A stretch of DNA of 64,000 bases from Bordetella genomosp. 13 (lineage in GTDB: Bacteria; Pseudomonadota; Gammaproteobacteria; Burkholderiales; Burkholderiaceae_B). The notes beneath the pieces were generated by a model. It saw only the letters and a list, made by a program, of their open reading frames with translations. It made no database searches and was not told where the DNA came from. Where the stretch lies: contig NZ_CP021111.1 of NCBI RefSeq assembly GCF_002119665.1, forward strand, positions 992,001 to 1,056,000, given 5' to 3'. The position numbers and the translations under genes were made by a program. This document shows, piece by piece, positions 42,925 through 51,554 of this stretch (its first letter is position 1; each line of letters begins with the position of its first letter).

Positions 42925-43251
42925 GGTGATTCCTTCGAAGGGGAGAGGTGTGTTCCCGCTGGTGTGACGCCAGGCATCACGCGGGGCCAGACAACGCCCA
43001 AATCGTAGGTCGGCGCGGGGGATCGCAGAAGGCATGAGAAGGGGATCACGGTGTTGCCTTGGGGGCAACAATGTTCCCCAGTTCGCCGTCGTGGCAGCCG
43101 CGCCGTGAGGCTACCGGGCCGTCACGGCGAAGCTGCCAGTATCTCCACGTGCTTGCGATACAGACGAGCACGAACTATCTTGCTCTTGACGCGGGCCCCC
43201 TCGTCGCCGGGATGAAGGTGCTCCGGGTCGATCCACAGAGAGGTGAGAAAC
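42925..43251. other. Divergent intergenic region (CMD operon / YcaC-like gene)
   Basis: No gene is seen. It contains operator-promoter copy 4 (43002-43070) firing toward the CMD operon. A six-of-seven ECF41 -35 match, CGTCACA on the minus strand (42969-42963), lacks a CGTC at the right distance. Toward the + strand a Shine-Dalgarno AGAGGTGAG precedes the YcaC-like start; no clear promoter was recognised for it. Confidence 0.6.
43002..43070 (-). promoter_or_regulatory. Operator-promoter copy 4 (CMD-NmrA-Ohr operon)
   Basis: Inverted repeat TGTTGCC-N5-GGCAACA (43052-43070) fits TGTTGC-N7-GCAACA. After exactly 44 bp on the minus strand comes TACGAT (43007-43002) in ACCTACGATT, identical over 10 bases to copy 1. 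A start near 42995 gives a leader of about 71 nt to the CMD gene. Confidence 0.65.
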
Positions 43252-43920
43252 ATGGCTTCAACCAATGGAATGCTGGATGCCGACGATTCGGTGATCCTGC
43301 TTATCGACCACCAGAGCGGCCTCTTCAATACGGTACGGGACCTGCCGATTCCCGATCTTCGCAATTACGTCACAGCCATTGCCAAGACGGCCACGCTGTT
43401 GAACATCCCCGTCATCACTACCGCATCCGTGCCTGACGGGCCCAACGGCCCGTTGATTCCGGAAGTGCACCAGTACGCGCCGCACGCCGTGTACGTGCCC
43501 CGGACCGGACAAATCAATGCCTGGGACAATCCGCCATTCGTGGAAGCGATCGAGAAGACCGGGCGAAAGACACTCATCATCGCGGGTACGTTGACCAGCG
43601 TGTGCATGGCATTTCCGGCAGTCAGCGCAATCCAGGCAGGCTACAAGGTGTACTGCGTTGTGGATGCTTCCGGAAACTGGAGCAAGTTGGCCACTGACGC
43701 GACCATCGCGCGCGTCGCCCAGGCCGGCGCCATCCCGACTGATACGTTCGCGATCGTCGCGGAATTGATGCGCACGTGGAATCGTCCGGAAGGATCCCGC
43801 TTTGCCGAAATCCTCGCCGAGCACGTGTCTCCGGAGTACAAGTGCTTGATCGAGAGTTTCGGTAAGGCCCAGGCTGTGGTGAAAGACGGCCCCGAGACCA
43901 AGCTGGATAAGTACAAGTAG
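43252..43920 (+). CDS. YcaC-like isochorismatase-fold hydrolase
   Basis: The 222-residue protein begins at ATG 43252; a GTG at 43243 would add three. It has Asp19 in [53 protein letters not shown], and Cys118 in [18 protein letters not shown]. This matches YcaC, an octameric hydrolase of unknown substrate. It is divergent from the CMD operon, but no operator at the regulon spacing points toward it, so regulon membership is uncertain. Confidence 0.9.
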   Translation: MASTNGMLDADDSVILLIDHQSGLFNTVRDLPIPDLRNYVTAIAKTATLLNIPVITTASVPDGPNGPLIPEVHQYAPHAVYVPRTGQINAWDNPPFVEAIEKTGRKTLIIAGTLTSVCMAFPAVSAIQAGYKVYCVVDASGNWSKLATDATIARVAQAGAIPTDTFAIVAELMRTWNRPEGSRFAEILAEHVSPEYKCLIESFGKAQAVVKDGPETKLDKYK

Positions 43921-44134
43921 AAGTTCGGCGCCGATCCGCGTCCGGTGATGGCCTTCAGCCATGCGCCGGATGCCGACTGCATTGGGCCTGGCACATGGAT
44001 GGTCAGGCCCGATCTTCAGCTTTGGAGGTGCCGGCTTGGACGCCTGGCTGGCGCAGTCGGGCGTTTACGTTCAGGGCCTGGGCGAAACACAAACGCCGCG
44101 CCGCCCACCTTCGGCGATGATGACGTGCCGAAGA

Positions 44135-44713
44135 TCAGTCGACACTCTTTCTGGCGCGATGTGCGGCGGCTTTCATCCTGTTCCCGCAGGTGGCCATGCT
44201 GCACCAGCGGCGCCGGTGCGACTTGGTCTGGTCGTGGAAGAACAAGGTGCAATCATGGGCTTCGCACTCTCGCACCAGTTGCAGATCCACATCCGCCAGC
44301 AGGCTTGCAAGCGCGCGGGCAACCGGTTCGAGCAGGCTGGCGGCATCCGCGTCGCGTCTGTGCTCCACGACTCTGAACGTCTTCTGCGCCGGATCCCATA
44401 CGAGTTCTTTTCTTGGGCGACCTGACTCCAACACGCGGTTGATCACCGCGGCATCCGCAGGGCTTCCCGTCTTTGCCGCCAACACGACGGCCCGGGCATT
44501 CTCACGAAGCTCTCGCGCCAACGCGGCCAGCCCGGCCGGCACTTCGGCGAAGTTCGCGGGCAGCACGCCGGCGAGTTTCAGCCATTCCGCCACGCTGCCG
44601 TCGCCTTCGAAGCAGTCGCAATGCCGATGGCCAACGCCATATTCGGTGTTGATGAAGTCGAGCGCGAGATTGTTCGCGACGAACAGGGGAGAACCGCCCG
44701 GACTGGAAGACAT
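44135..44713 (-). CDS. CGNR zinc-finger transcriptional regulator (ABATE domain)
   Basis: The 192-residue protein has an N-terminal ABATE domain (FVANNLALDFINTEYGVG) and a C-terminal zinc finger CEAHDCTLFFHD followed by RRWCSMATCGNRMKAAAH, the CGNR signature. Such proteins are putative stress-responsive regulators. It is divergent from the alpha/beta hydrolase at 44806; the 92-bp gap carries two nested inverted repeats, a likely autoregulatory operator. Confidence 0.9.
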   Translation of the reverse strand: MSSSPGGSPLFVANNLALDFINTEYGVGHRHCDCFEGDGSVAEWLKLAGVLPANFAEVPAGLAALARELRENARAVVLAAKTGSPADAAVINRVLESGRPRKELVWDPAQKTFRVVEHRRDADAASLLEPVARALASLLADVDLQLVRECEAHDCTLFFHDQTKSHRRRWCSMATCGNRMKAAAHRARKSVD

Positions 44714-44720
44714 CTCAAAG

Positions 44721-44790
44721 TAACCGTTAATTGAATGTTGACAGGTTACTCTGATCAGGCGTAACCTGCAAATTCCATATTTAATGGTTA
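44721..44790. promoter_or_regulatory. Nested inverted repeats in CGNR/hydrolase divergent promoter
   Basis: Outer pair: TAACCGTTAA (44721-44730) and TTAATGGTTA (44781-44790), complementary at 9 of 10 positions. Inner pair: CAGGTTAC (44742-44749) and GTAACCTG (44761-44768), a perfect 8-bp repeat with an 11-nt spacer. All four arms share the core GTTA/TAAC, suggesting several binding units for one protein, probably the CGNR regulator. Confidence 0.55.
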
Positions 44791-44805
44791 TTAGGAACAA
44801 GGCCC

Positions 44806-45759
44806 ATGACTTCCTCCAAATCGCTTGCCGCCGCCGGTGTCGCCGCGGCTTTGATGTCCGGCGCCGCACAGGCGGCCGATGCCTCCCAGTCCGCAAACCT
44901 GCAGGTCCATTACCGCTACGAGCAGGTCGGCAATGTGAAGGTCTTCTATCGCGAGGCGGGAAGCCCGTCGGCCCCGACGGTCCTGTTGCTGCACGGCTTC
45001 GCGGCGTCCTCGTACATGTGGCGCGATCTGATTCCGGCGCTTGCCGATCGCTATCACGTGGTCGCGCCCGACCTGCCGGCATTCGGATTCACCGAGTCGC
45101 CCGCGCGGGACCAATACGAATATTCCTTCGCCAACATCACGAAGACGATCGACCAGTTCACCAGGCAGCTCAAGCTCGACCGCTACGCGATCGCGGTGCA
45201 CGACTACGGCGCTCCGGTGGGGTGGCGCCTGGCCTCGGCGGATCCTTCGCGCATCACGGCCATCATTTCGCAGAACGGCAATGCGTATGAAGAGGGCCTG
45301 GCCAAGGGCTGGGATCCCATCAGGAAGTACTGGCAGGACCCCAGCGAGGAGAATCGCAAGGCCTTGAGCGACTTTCCGACTCCGGAGTCGATCAAGTGGC
45401 AGTACTTCGAGGGAGTGAAGGACGCCACTGCCGTGGCGCCGGACGGGTACACGCTGGAGGGCATGCAGATCTCGCGGCCGGGCATGGCCGACATACAGCT
45501 CGACCTGCTGCTGAACTACGCGTCCAACGTCCAGAAGTATCCCGAGTTCCAGGCGTACTTCCGTGAGCATCGGCCGCCGCTGCTCGCGGTCTGGGGCAGG
45601 AACGACCCGTTCTTCCTGCCGGCCGGCGCCGAGGCATGGAAGCGGGACATCCCTCACGCCGATGTCCGCTTCTACGACACCGGGCATTTCGCCCTGGAAA
45701 CGCACGGCAGGGAAATCGTGCCGGTGATCCGCGCGTTTCTGGACGAAAACCTGAAGTGA
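44806..45759 (+). CDS. Exported alpha/beta hydrolase with Asp nucleophile
   Basis: The 317-residue protein has a signal peptide (SLAAAGVAAALMSGAAQA, cleavage near AQA-A). The fold has LLLHGFAASSYMWRDLIPAL, nucleophile elbow IAVHDYGAPVGWRLA with Asp in place of Ser, WGRNDPFFLPAGAEAW, and His in YDTGHFALETHG. This fits haloalkane dehalogenase or epoxide hydrolase chemistry in the periplasm. It is paired with the divergent CGNR regulator and probably induced by its substrate or by stress. Confidence 0.88.
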   Translation: MTSSKSLAAAGVAAALMSGAAQAADASQSANLQVHYRYEQVGNVKVFYREAGSPSAPTVLLLHGFAASSYMWRDLIPALADRYHVVAPDLPAFGFTESPARDQYEYSFANITKTIDQFTRQLKLDRYAIAVHDYGAPVGWRLASADPSRITAIISQNGNAYEEGLAKGWDPIRKYWQDPSEENRKALSDFPTPESIKWQYFEGVKDATAVAPDGYTLEGMQISRPGMADIQLDLLLNYASNVQKYPEFQAYFREHRPPLLAVWGRNDPFFLPAGAEAWKRDIPHADVRFYDTGHFALETHGREIVPVIRAFLDENLK

Positions 45760-45853
45760 CGTTGGGGCGGCGTGGAGGCCCTGGCGGCGTGCCGCAACGA
45801 TTTCACTCTACCGGCACGCCCACGGGCTGCAAGTATGCTGGCGGTCAAGCGCG

Positions 45854-46687
45854 CTAGAGCAGTCTGGCCGCAGCCTTGATCCGGCGCTTCTGTTCACGCT
45901 TCAGCTCGGACAAGGCTGGCGTCGGATCCACGTTCTGCGGAAGCGCCTGGCGGTGCGTTGCCAGCAGATCGCGGCTTGCCACCACGTCGTTCAAAGCCCC
46001 GTAGCGCTTCTGCAGGCGCTTCAAGTCTTTGAGGCCTTTGCGCTGCTTCTTCTTCAGCAGCGGTTCGAAGAACTCGATGAGGTAGCGCAGCTTTTTCCCG
46101 GCTTTGCGCACATCGTGATAGGCGTCGTAGTCGGAGCGGCCGGCCTTCGAGGCGCGGCGCATGCGCTTGTGCAGCTGCTTCTGTGCTGCCTGTACGCGCC
46201 GTTGCGCGAATCTGCGCATCGGCGTCCGGGCAGGCGAGGCGCTCAACTGCTGGGCGGCTGCGTATACCGATTCGCGCAGCGCCTCGTCCAGATGCGACTC
46301 GCGCAGGGTGGCGGCGCTTTGCTCCGCCGTCTTGTCGCGATTGGCTTGCAACGCGTTCAGGAGGTCTCGGTCGCCTGTCGTTTCCAGCAGGCCGATCAGT
46401 ATGTCCCAGGCGCGCGTGTCGCCGGCTGCAGAAGCGAGGGACTTGAGCAGCTGCCGCTGCTCGTCGTCGAATTGCTCGTCCAGTATCGGCCGATACGCCC
46501 ATAGCAGGGTGCGCAGGCGGCGCAGCGCCACGCGCAGCTTATGGAGCTTCCCGGCATCCGCGTCATGCGCGAGCGCGGACGCCTGTTCGATGGCCTCATT
46601 GATGAGGGGATCGGCAAAGATCGCGAAGTTCGCCTCGGCGTATGCCTTGCGGTCGAGCCGGTCTGGCATACGGTTGGAATTGTCCAT
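45854..46687 (-). CDS. CHAD domain-containing protein
   Basis: The 277-residue helical protein consists of one CHAD domain: LHKLRVALRRLRTLLWAYRP, RKAGKKLRYLIEFFEPLLKK and LKRLQKRYGALNDVVASRDL, with many Arg, Lys and His expected to bind polyphosphate. It lacks the CYTH domain of the other CHAD protein in this window (14185-15924). It is divergent from a ParB-like gene. The inverted repeat GTACGGG/CCCGTAC (46703-46739) lies in the gap. Confidence 0.9.
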   Translation of the reverse strand: MDNSNRMPDRLDRKAYAEANFAIFADPLINEAIEQASALAHDADAGKLHKLRVALRRLRTLLWAYRPILDEQFDDEQRQLLKSLASAAGDTRAWDILIGLLETTGDRDLLNALQANRDKTAEQSAATLRESHLDEALRESVYAAAQQLSASPARTPMRRFAQRRVQAAQKQLHKRMRRASKAGRSDYDAYHDVRKAGKKLRYLIEFFEPLLKKKQRKGLKDLKRLQKRYGALNDVVASRDLLATHRQALPQNVDPTPALSELKREQKRRIKAAARLL

Positions 46688-46833
46688 CGCTTCATTCCTC
46701 CAGTACGGGTGTCGCCGGCAGTGGCAGCACGGCCCGTACCCGACGACCCCGGACAGGCTTGCCGGGCCCGAAGCTTGCTACGTCTGACGCGTGCTTGCCG
46801 GCGTCCGCCAGCGGCTCATTCGCGGAGATGGTC

Positions 46834-47484
46834 ATGGATGACAGAAAAACACGCCCTGCGGGGGGCGATGCGTCGACATTCTGGGTGCAATGGACCAGCC
46901 TGCGGCCTACGCAGGGCGCGATCGGCTACGTGCAGGTACAAGCCAAGACGGCAAAGTATCTCGCGTTGGCGCCGGATGAACGGCGCGCTTTCATCGAAGA
47001 GCAAGCCATCAAAGTCGTTCGAGGACCTTCGGCCGCGTTGCATGTGATCGACCACCATCATTGGGCGCGTACTTGGTTCGACCTGGGCATGCCCGAGGCG
47101 CCGGTGACCGTCGCCGAAGACTACAGCGGCCTGGACGAAACTCAATTCATGCAGAAAATGACCGAGCGCGGCTGGTTCCATCCGTTCGATCCGGACGGCC
47201 GCGAGTATCCGGTTTCCGAACTGCCTGGGTCGATCGAGGCGATGCCTGACGATGTCTACCAAAGCGTCGCGGCTTTCGTCCGGATGGCGGGGGTCTTCGA
47301 GAATCTGGGAGAGTTCAATGCGAAGTTCGCGTGGGCCGACTTTCTCAGGCAGCGGGTGCCCAGGCGGCCGCCGACCGTGGACGGGTTCGCTCTCATGCTG
47401 GCTGAAGCCTTCGCGGCGGCCCGGTCACCGGAGGCCAGGGACCTGCCGGGTTACAAGGAGGAGCCCGGCGCCGGGGCCTCATAG
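46834..47484 (+). CDS. ParB/Srx-fold domain protein
   Basis: The 216-residue protein starts at ATG 46834, the better spaced of two starts behind GCGGAG. The N-terminal part has the ParB/sulfiredoxin-like layout: PTQGAIGYVQVQAKTAKYLA and the His cluster LHVIDHHHWARTWFDLG (Asp73-His76). A C-terminal helical part contains EFNAKFAWADFLRQRVP. No parA, helix-turn-helix domain or parS-like repeat is near, so a role in chromosome partition is unlikely. The function is unknown. Confidence 0.78.
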   Translation: MDDRKTRPAGGDASTFWVQWTSLRPTQGAIGYVQVQAKTAKYLALAPDERRAFIEEQAIKVVRGPSAALHVIDHHHWARTWFDLGMPEAPVTVAEDYSGLDETQFMQKMTERGWFHPFDPDGREYPVSELPGSIEAMPDDVYQSVAAFVRMAGVFENLGEFNAKFAWADFLRQRVPRRPPTVDGFALMLAEAFAAARSPEARDLPGYKEEPGAGAS

Positions 47485-47566
47485 CGCCGGCGCGGCCCGG
47501 GAACGGATCTTGCTGTAGTGACGCCCGCGCCGCGTTTCGGCGTGTTCACTTCGGACTTCCATTCCC

Positions 47567-49762
47567 ATGCCCAACCAGCCACGAATCACTGAAGGTTCGC
47601 CGTTTCCCCTGGGCGCGACCCTGACAGGAGACGGCGTAAATTTTGCATTGTTCTCCGCCAATGCCACCCGGGTCGACTTGTGCCTGTTCGATGAAGCGGG
47701 CGAGAAACAGATCCAGTGCATCACCTTGCCCGAGTTCACCGATGAGATCTGGCACGTTCACGTCGACGGCCTGAAGGCAGGCGCGGTGTATGGGTACCGG
47801 GTGTACGGTCCGTACGATCCCGAGAACGGGCATCGCTTCAATCCGAACAAACTGCTGCTCGACCCTTATGCCAAGTCGTACGTCGGGGAACTGAAGTGGG
47901 ACCCCGCGGTGTTCGGTTATGTGATGGGCGACGAGCAGGGCGACCTCACGTTCGATGAGCGCGACAGCGCGCCCTTCATGCCGAAGTGCCGCGTGGTCGA
48001 CCAGGAGTTCACCTGGACCCATGCCACCAAGGTGCGGGTGCCCTGGGAACGCACCATCTTCTACGAGACGCACGTGCGCGGGTACACGAAGCGGCATCCG
48101 GCCGTGCCGGAAGCGCTGCGCGGCAGCTTCGCCGGCCTGGCGCAGGACGCGGTGATCGACCATATCAAGAGCCTGGGCGTCACGTCCGTGGAGCTGCTGC
48201 CCATCCACGCGTTCGTGAACGACAGCCATCTGCTGGACCAGGGCCTGACCAATTACTGGGGCTACAACACTATCGGCTTCTTCGCGCCGGACCCGCGTTA
48301 TTTTTCGCGGCAGCCCGGCGCCATCACCGAGTTGAAGCAGATGATCGATCGCTTCCACGAAGCCGATCTCGAGGTCATCCTGGACGTGGTCTACAACCAT
48401 ACGGCCGAGGGCAGCGAGCTCGGTCCCACGCTGTCGTTCCGCGGCATCGACAATGCCTCGTACTACCGGCTGCTGCCCGACCAGCGGCGCTACTACATCA
48501 ACGACACGGGCACGGGCAACACGCTGAACCTGTCGCATCCGCGCGTGCTGCAGATGGTCACGGACAGCCTGCGCTACTGGGTGACCGAGATGAACGTCGA
48601 CGGCTTCCGCTTCGACCTGGCCACGGTGCTGGCGCGCGAACCGGATGGCTTCGACTACAACAGCGGTTTTCTCAAGGCTTGCCAACAGGACCCCATCCTG
48701 TCGAGCGTCAAGCTCATTGCCGAGCCGTGGGACTGCGGGCCGGGCGGCTACCAGGTGGGCAATTTCCCGCCGGGCTGGGCCGAATGGAATGACAGATACC
48801 GGGACACCACGCGCAGCTTCTGGAAGGGCGACGACGGCAAGGCCGCGGCCCTGGCGGCTCGCATCACTGCCTCGGGCGAGGATTTCAACCACCGCGGCCG
48901 ACGTCCCTGGGCCAGCGTCAACTTCCTGACCGCGCACGACGGTTTCACGCTGCACGACCTGGTGTCGTACAACGACAAGCACAACGAGGCCAACGGCGAG
49001 GGCAATCGCGATGGCCATTCGGATAACCAGTCGTGGAACTGCGGAGTCGAGGGGCCCACCGACGACGAAGGCGTGCGCGAGCTGCGCGAGCGCCAGAAAC
49101 GGAACATGCTGGCCACGCTGCTGTTCTCGCAGGGCACGCCCATGATTGTCGCGGGCGACGAATTCGGGCGCACCCAGCAGGGCAACAACAATGCCTACTG
49201 CCAGGACAACGAAATCAGCTGGGTGGACTGGAACGTCGGAGAGGACGGGCAGGCCCTGACGGAGTTCGTGCGCAAACTCATCACGCTGCGCCAGACGCTG
49301 CCGGTACTGCGTCGCGGCCGTTTCCTGACCGGGGATTTCGACGAAAGCACCGGCGTGTCCGACGTCAGATGGCTGAGTCCGGCAGGCCAGGACCTGACGC
49401 CCGAACAATGGGCGGATACCGCCATGCGGTGCTTTGGACTGGTCATCGATGGACGCGCCCGCGTCAGCGGCATACGCCGTCCCGCCTCGGATGCGACGCT
49501 GCTGCTCGTCTTCAACGCGTATCACGATGCCATCGAGTTCACCTTGCCCGAGATCCCCGGGCCCGACCGCTGGACCTGCCTGATCGACACCAATGCGCCG
49601 ATTCGAACGGAATTGCCCGAATTCGCATCCGGCGACGTGTATACGGTCACCGGGCGGTCGCTGCTGCTGTTCTCGCTGCAGGCCAAGGGCACGACACAGC
49701 GCGTGATCGACAAGCTGGCGGATGCCTTGACGGACGAGGAGGGCGAGACCGCGCGTACTTGA
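47567..49762 (+). CDS. glgX: Glycogen debranching enzyme GlgX
   Basis: The 731-residue GH13 isoamylase-type enzyme has an N-terminal CBM48 (LGATLTGDGVNFALFSANAT). The catalytic barrel shows the nucleophile Asp in VDGFRFDLATVLAREPDGF, the acid Glu in LIAEPWDCGPGGYQVGNFP, and the third acid in FLTAHDGFTLHDLVSYND. It cleaves alpha-1,6 branches of glycogen or limit dextrins. No other glg or trehalose genes lie in the window, although this enzyme often clusters with treYZ. Confidence 0.96.
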   Translation: MPNQPRITEGSPFPLGATLTGDGVNFALFSANATRVDLCLFDEAGEKQIQCITLPEFTDEIWHVHVDGLKAGAVYGYRVYGPYDPENGHRFNPNKLLLDPYAKSYVGELKWDPAVFGYVMGDEQGDLTFDERDSAPFMPKCRVVDQEFTWTHATKVRVPWERTIFYETHVRGYTKRHPAVPEALRGSFAGLAQDAVIDHIKSLGVTSVELLPIHAFVNDSHLLDQGLTNYWGYNTIGFFAPDPRYFSRQPGAITELKQMIDRFHEADLEVILDVVYNHTAEGSELGPTLSFRGIDNASYYRLLPDQRRYYINDTGTGNTLNLSHPRVLQMVTDSLRYWVTEMNVDGFRFDLATVLAREPDGFDYNSGFLKACQQDPILSSVKLIAEPWDCGPGGYQVGNFPPGWAEWNDRYRDTTRSFWKGDDGKAAALAARITASGEDFNHRGRRPWASVNFLTAHDGFTLHDLVSYNDKHNEANGEGNRDGHSDNQSWNCGVEGPTDDEGVRELRERQKRNMLATLLFSQGTPMIVAGDEFGRTQQGNNNAYCQDNEISWVDWNVGEDGQALTEFVRKLITLRQTLPVLRRGRFLTGDFDESTGVSDVRWLSPAGQDLTPEQWADTAMRCFGLVIDGRARVSGIRRPASDATLLLVFNAYHDAIEFTLPEIPGPDRWTCLIDTNAPIRTELPEFASGDVYTVTGRSLLLFSLQAKGTTQRVIDKLADALTDEEGETART

Positions 49763-49917
49763 CCGGTATACAGGACGGCTCGCCGGGTGGAGCAGGGCGG
49801 CGGCATCCCGCCCTCCTGCCCGCTCGGAACCTTCCCCGTCGGCGCGTTACTGATGCGATGGAAGCGAAGCGGAGAGCACCGGCCGCGACCGTCGCGGCCT
49901 ACGACCGGGGAGCCTGG

Positions 49918-50382
49918 ATGAACCAAGACTACCGCGCCCTGCTGAACGACTGGGTGCGCCAGCTGTCGGCGGGGCAGGACGGCCCCGGCCTGAACGAGTG
50001 GGGCATAGCCGCGCTGTGGTCTCCCAGTTTTCCCGATCCGTTCCATCTCGTCCATCTGCCCGGCGGCGGCGAGACCTTCGTGCTGGTGGCGCGAATCGAC
50101 AGCCTGGGCGCCGAGGTCACGCGCGAGCTGTTGATAGGCGTGCTGGCGCTGAATGCCCGGCCCGCATTGGCAACGGGCGCCTTCGCGGTGAACCCGGACG
50201 ACGGCACGCTGCTCTATCGGTACGTCGGCGAGCTGCCGGGCACGGACTTCGCTTATTTCCGGAACACGGTGGCCAATTTCGGCGGCCTGGCCGCGCAGGC
50301 GCGCGGCCACTATCGGCGCCTGCGCTTCGCCGACGGGGTGGGCTCGCGCGGCCCGGCGACCGGCAAAGGCTCGGCGCAATAG
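49918..50382 (+). CDS. CesT-like (type III secretion chaperone family) small protein
   Basis: From ATG 49918 (after GGGGAG) the protein has 154 residues. The strand-helix layout (WGIAALWSPSFPDPFHLVHL, LLIGVLALNARPALATGAFA, AYFRNTVANFGGLAAQARGH) resembles Tir-chaperone/CesT folds, which bind secreted effectors. No type III secretion or effector gene is adjacent. The assignment is by pattern and moderate. An upstream start at 49858 is possible. Confidence 0.6.
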   Translation: MNQDYRALLNDWVRQLSAGQDGPGLNEWGIAALWSPSFPDPFHLVHLPGGGETFVLVARIDSLGAEVTRELLIGVLALNARPALATGAFAVNPDDGTLLYRYVGELPGTDFAYFRNTVANFGGLAAQARGHYRRLRFADGVGSRGPATGKGSAQ

Positions 50383-50503
50383 CCGGGCATGGTTCGGGTT
50401 CGGCGCGGGCGCCAGGGACGGCGTCCGCCCGGACCGGCTTGCCTGCGCGGCGCCGATCTAGTGATAATCGCGGGCACTCCGCGCGTCACACTGAATCGCT
50501 TCG

Positions 50504-51457
50504 ATGAGCTCCCTCGACCCCCGGTCACCGGTACGGCAGCTGTCCACCAGCGATCTGCTCGGCTTCGGCGATCGTTTCGGCATCGACTACCACTTCCCTC
50601 AGCTGGGCTCGTCGTCCAGCCGCGCCGTGCTGCGCGGCACGGTGGACGAGCTGGTGCTGCCGTCCTCGCTGAACCTCACGCATTCGTGCCTGGAGGTGCT
50701 GCAGCCGTACGAGTCGCTGTCCACGCGCGACACGGCGCTGTTTCTGCTGGTGGTGCTGCAGGGCCAGCTGCGGCTGAATCTCGCGGGACGGGACTATGAG
50801 CTGCGCCCCGGCGTCGCGCTGACCGCCAGCCTGGGCGCACACAGCGTGCTGCACGCCATGCATCCACATCGACAGCAGCTGGAAACCGTGATCCTGGCGC
50901 TGGACACGCCGGCCGGCGCCGATCCCGACTCGCTGCCGGGGATGCTGGCGGACTGGCCCGGGCGCGAGGCCGGCCGGCCGCGCCTGTGGAACGTGCCGCC
51001 CGCCCTGTATCAATCGCTGCAGCAGGTCCGGCATCACGGATCCATGAGCCTGCTGCAGCGGCGCCTGCTGATGGAAGGGCTGGCCTTGCAGTTGCTGGCG
51101 CATGGCCTGGGCGAGGGCGCCGCGGCCAAGGCGCCGGCCCTGTCGCCGGGCGAGCGTGGCCGGCTCGAGATGGTGCGCCAGCAACTGGACCGCGCGCCCC
51201 ACCTGAATTATTCGCTGGACCAGCTGGCCAGCCAGGCCGCCATGAGCACCAGCAGTTTCCGCAGCAAGTTCCGCCAGCTGGTGGGCGCGCCGGTCTTCGA
51301 CTATCTGCGCGATCGCCGCCTTGCCCTGGCGCGGCAGTACCTGCTGCAGGGCCACTCGGTGCAACAGGCCGCGCATCTCAGCGGCTATCGCCACGCCACG
51401 AACTTCGCCACGGCATTTCGCAAGCGCTACGGGGAGGCGCCGCGCAGCGTGGCCTGA
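50504..51457 (+). CDS. AraC-family regulator, probable activator of the siderophore receptor
   Basis: The 317-residue regulator has an N-terminal sensing part and a C-terminal double helix-turn-helix: YSLDQLASQAAMSTSSFRSK and LQGHSVQQAAHLSGYRHATN, ending FATAFRKRYGEAP. It resembles PchR/AlcR-type regulators that sense ferric siderophores in Bordetella and Pseudomonas. It lies 97 bp upstream of a TonB-dependent receptor on the same strand, which is its likely target. Confidence 0.9.
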   Translation: MSSLDPRSPVRQLSTSDLLGFGDRFGIDYHFPQLGSSSSRAVLRGTVDELVLPSSLNLTHSCLEVLQPYESLSTRDTALFLLVVLQGQLRLNLAGRDYELRPGVALTASLGAHSVLHAMHPHRQQLETVILALDTPAGADPDSLPGMLADWPGREAGRPRLWNVPPALYQSLQQVRHHGSMSLLQRRLLMEGLALQLLAHGLGEGAAAKAPALSPGERGRLEMVRQQLDRAPHLNYSLDQLASQAAMSTSSFRSKFRQLVGAPVFDYLRDRRLALARQYLLQGHSVQQAAHLSGYRHATNFATAFRKRYGEAPRSVA

Positions 51458-51515
51458 ACATTTGTCAGCCCTCATACGGAACTTGTCAGGCAGAATATCT
51501 CTTTATAAAGTTAAA

Positions 51516-51530
51516 TGAGAATAATTCTGG
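51516..51530 (+). promoter_or_regulatory. Fur box-like site of siderophore receptor
   Basis: TGAGAATAATTCTGG matches the 7-1-7 Fur motif TGATAAT-N-ATTATCA at 11 of 14 arm positions. It lies 25 bp upstream of the receptor ATG and just after AT-rich TTATAAA (51503-51509), a plausible -10. Iron repression by Fur is expected. Confidence 0.6.
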
Positions 51531-51554
51531 TTTTTAAGTTCAAAGGCCGCGACA

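Noticed and set aside
42943..42969. Second ECF41-like promoter for the CMD gene (CGTCACA on the minus strand, 42969-42963).
   Set aside because: The -35 fits 6 of 7, but the base group 16 bp downstream is TCTC rather than CGTC.
43070..43120. Operator copy 4 acting also toward the YcaC-like gene on the + strand.
   Set aside because: The position 44 bp to the right reads CGGGCC, not a -10-like element.
46703..46739. GTACGGG and CCCGTAC arms between the CHAD and ParB-like genes as a firm operator.
   Set aside because: The spacer is 23 nt and chance matches of 7 bp are not rare in GC-rich DNA; kept only as a remark.
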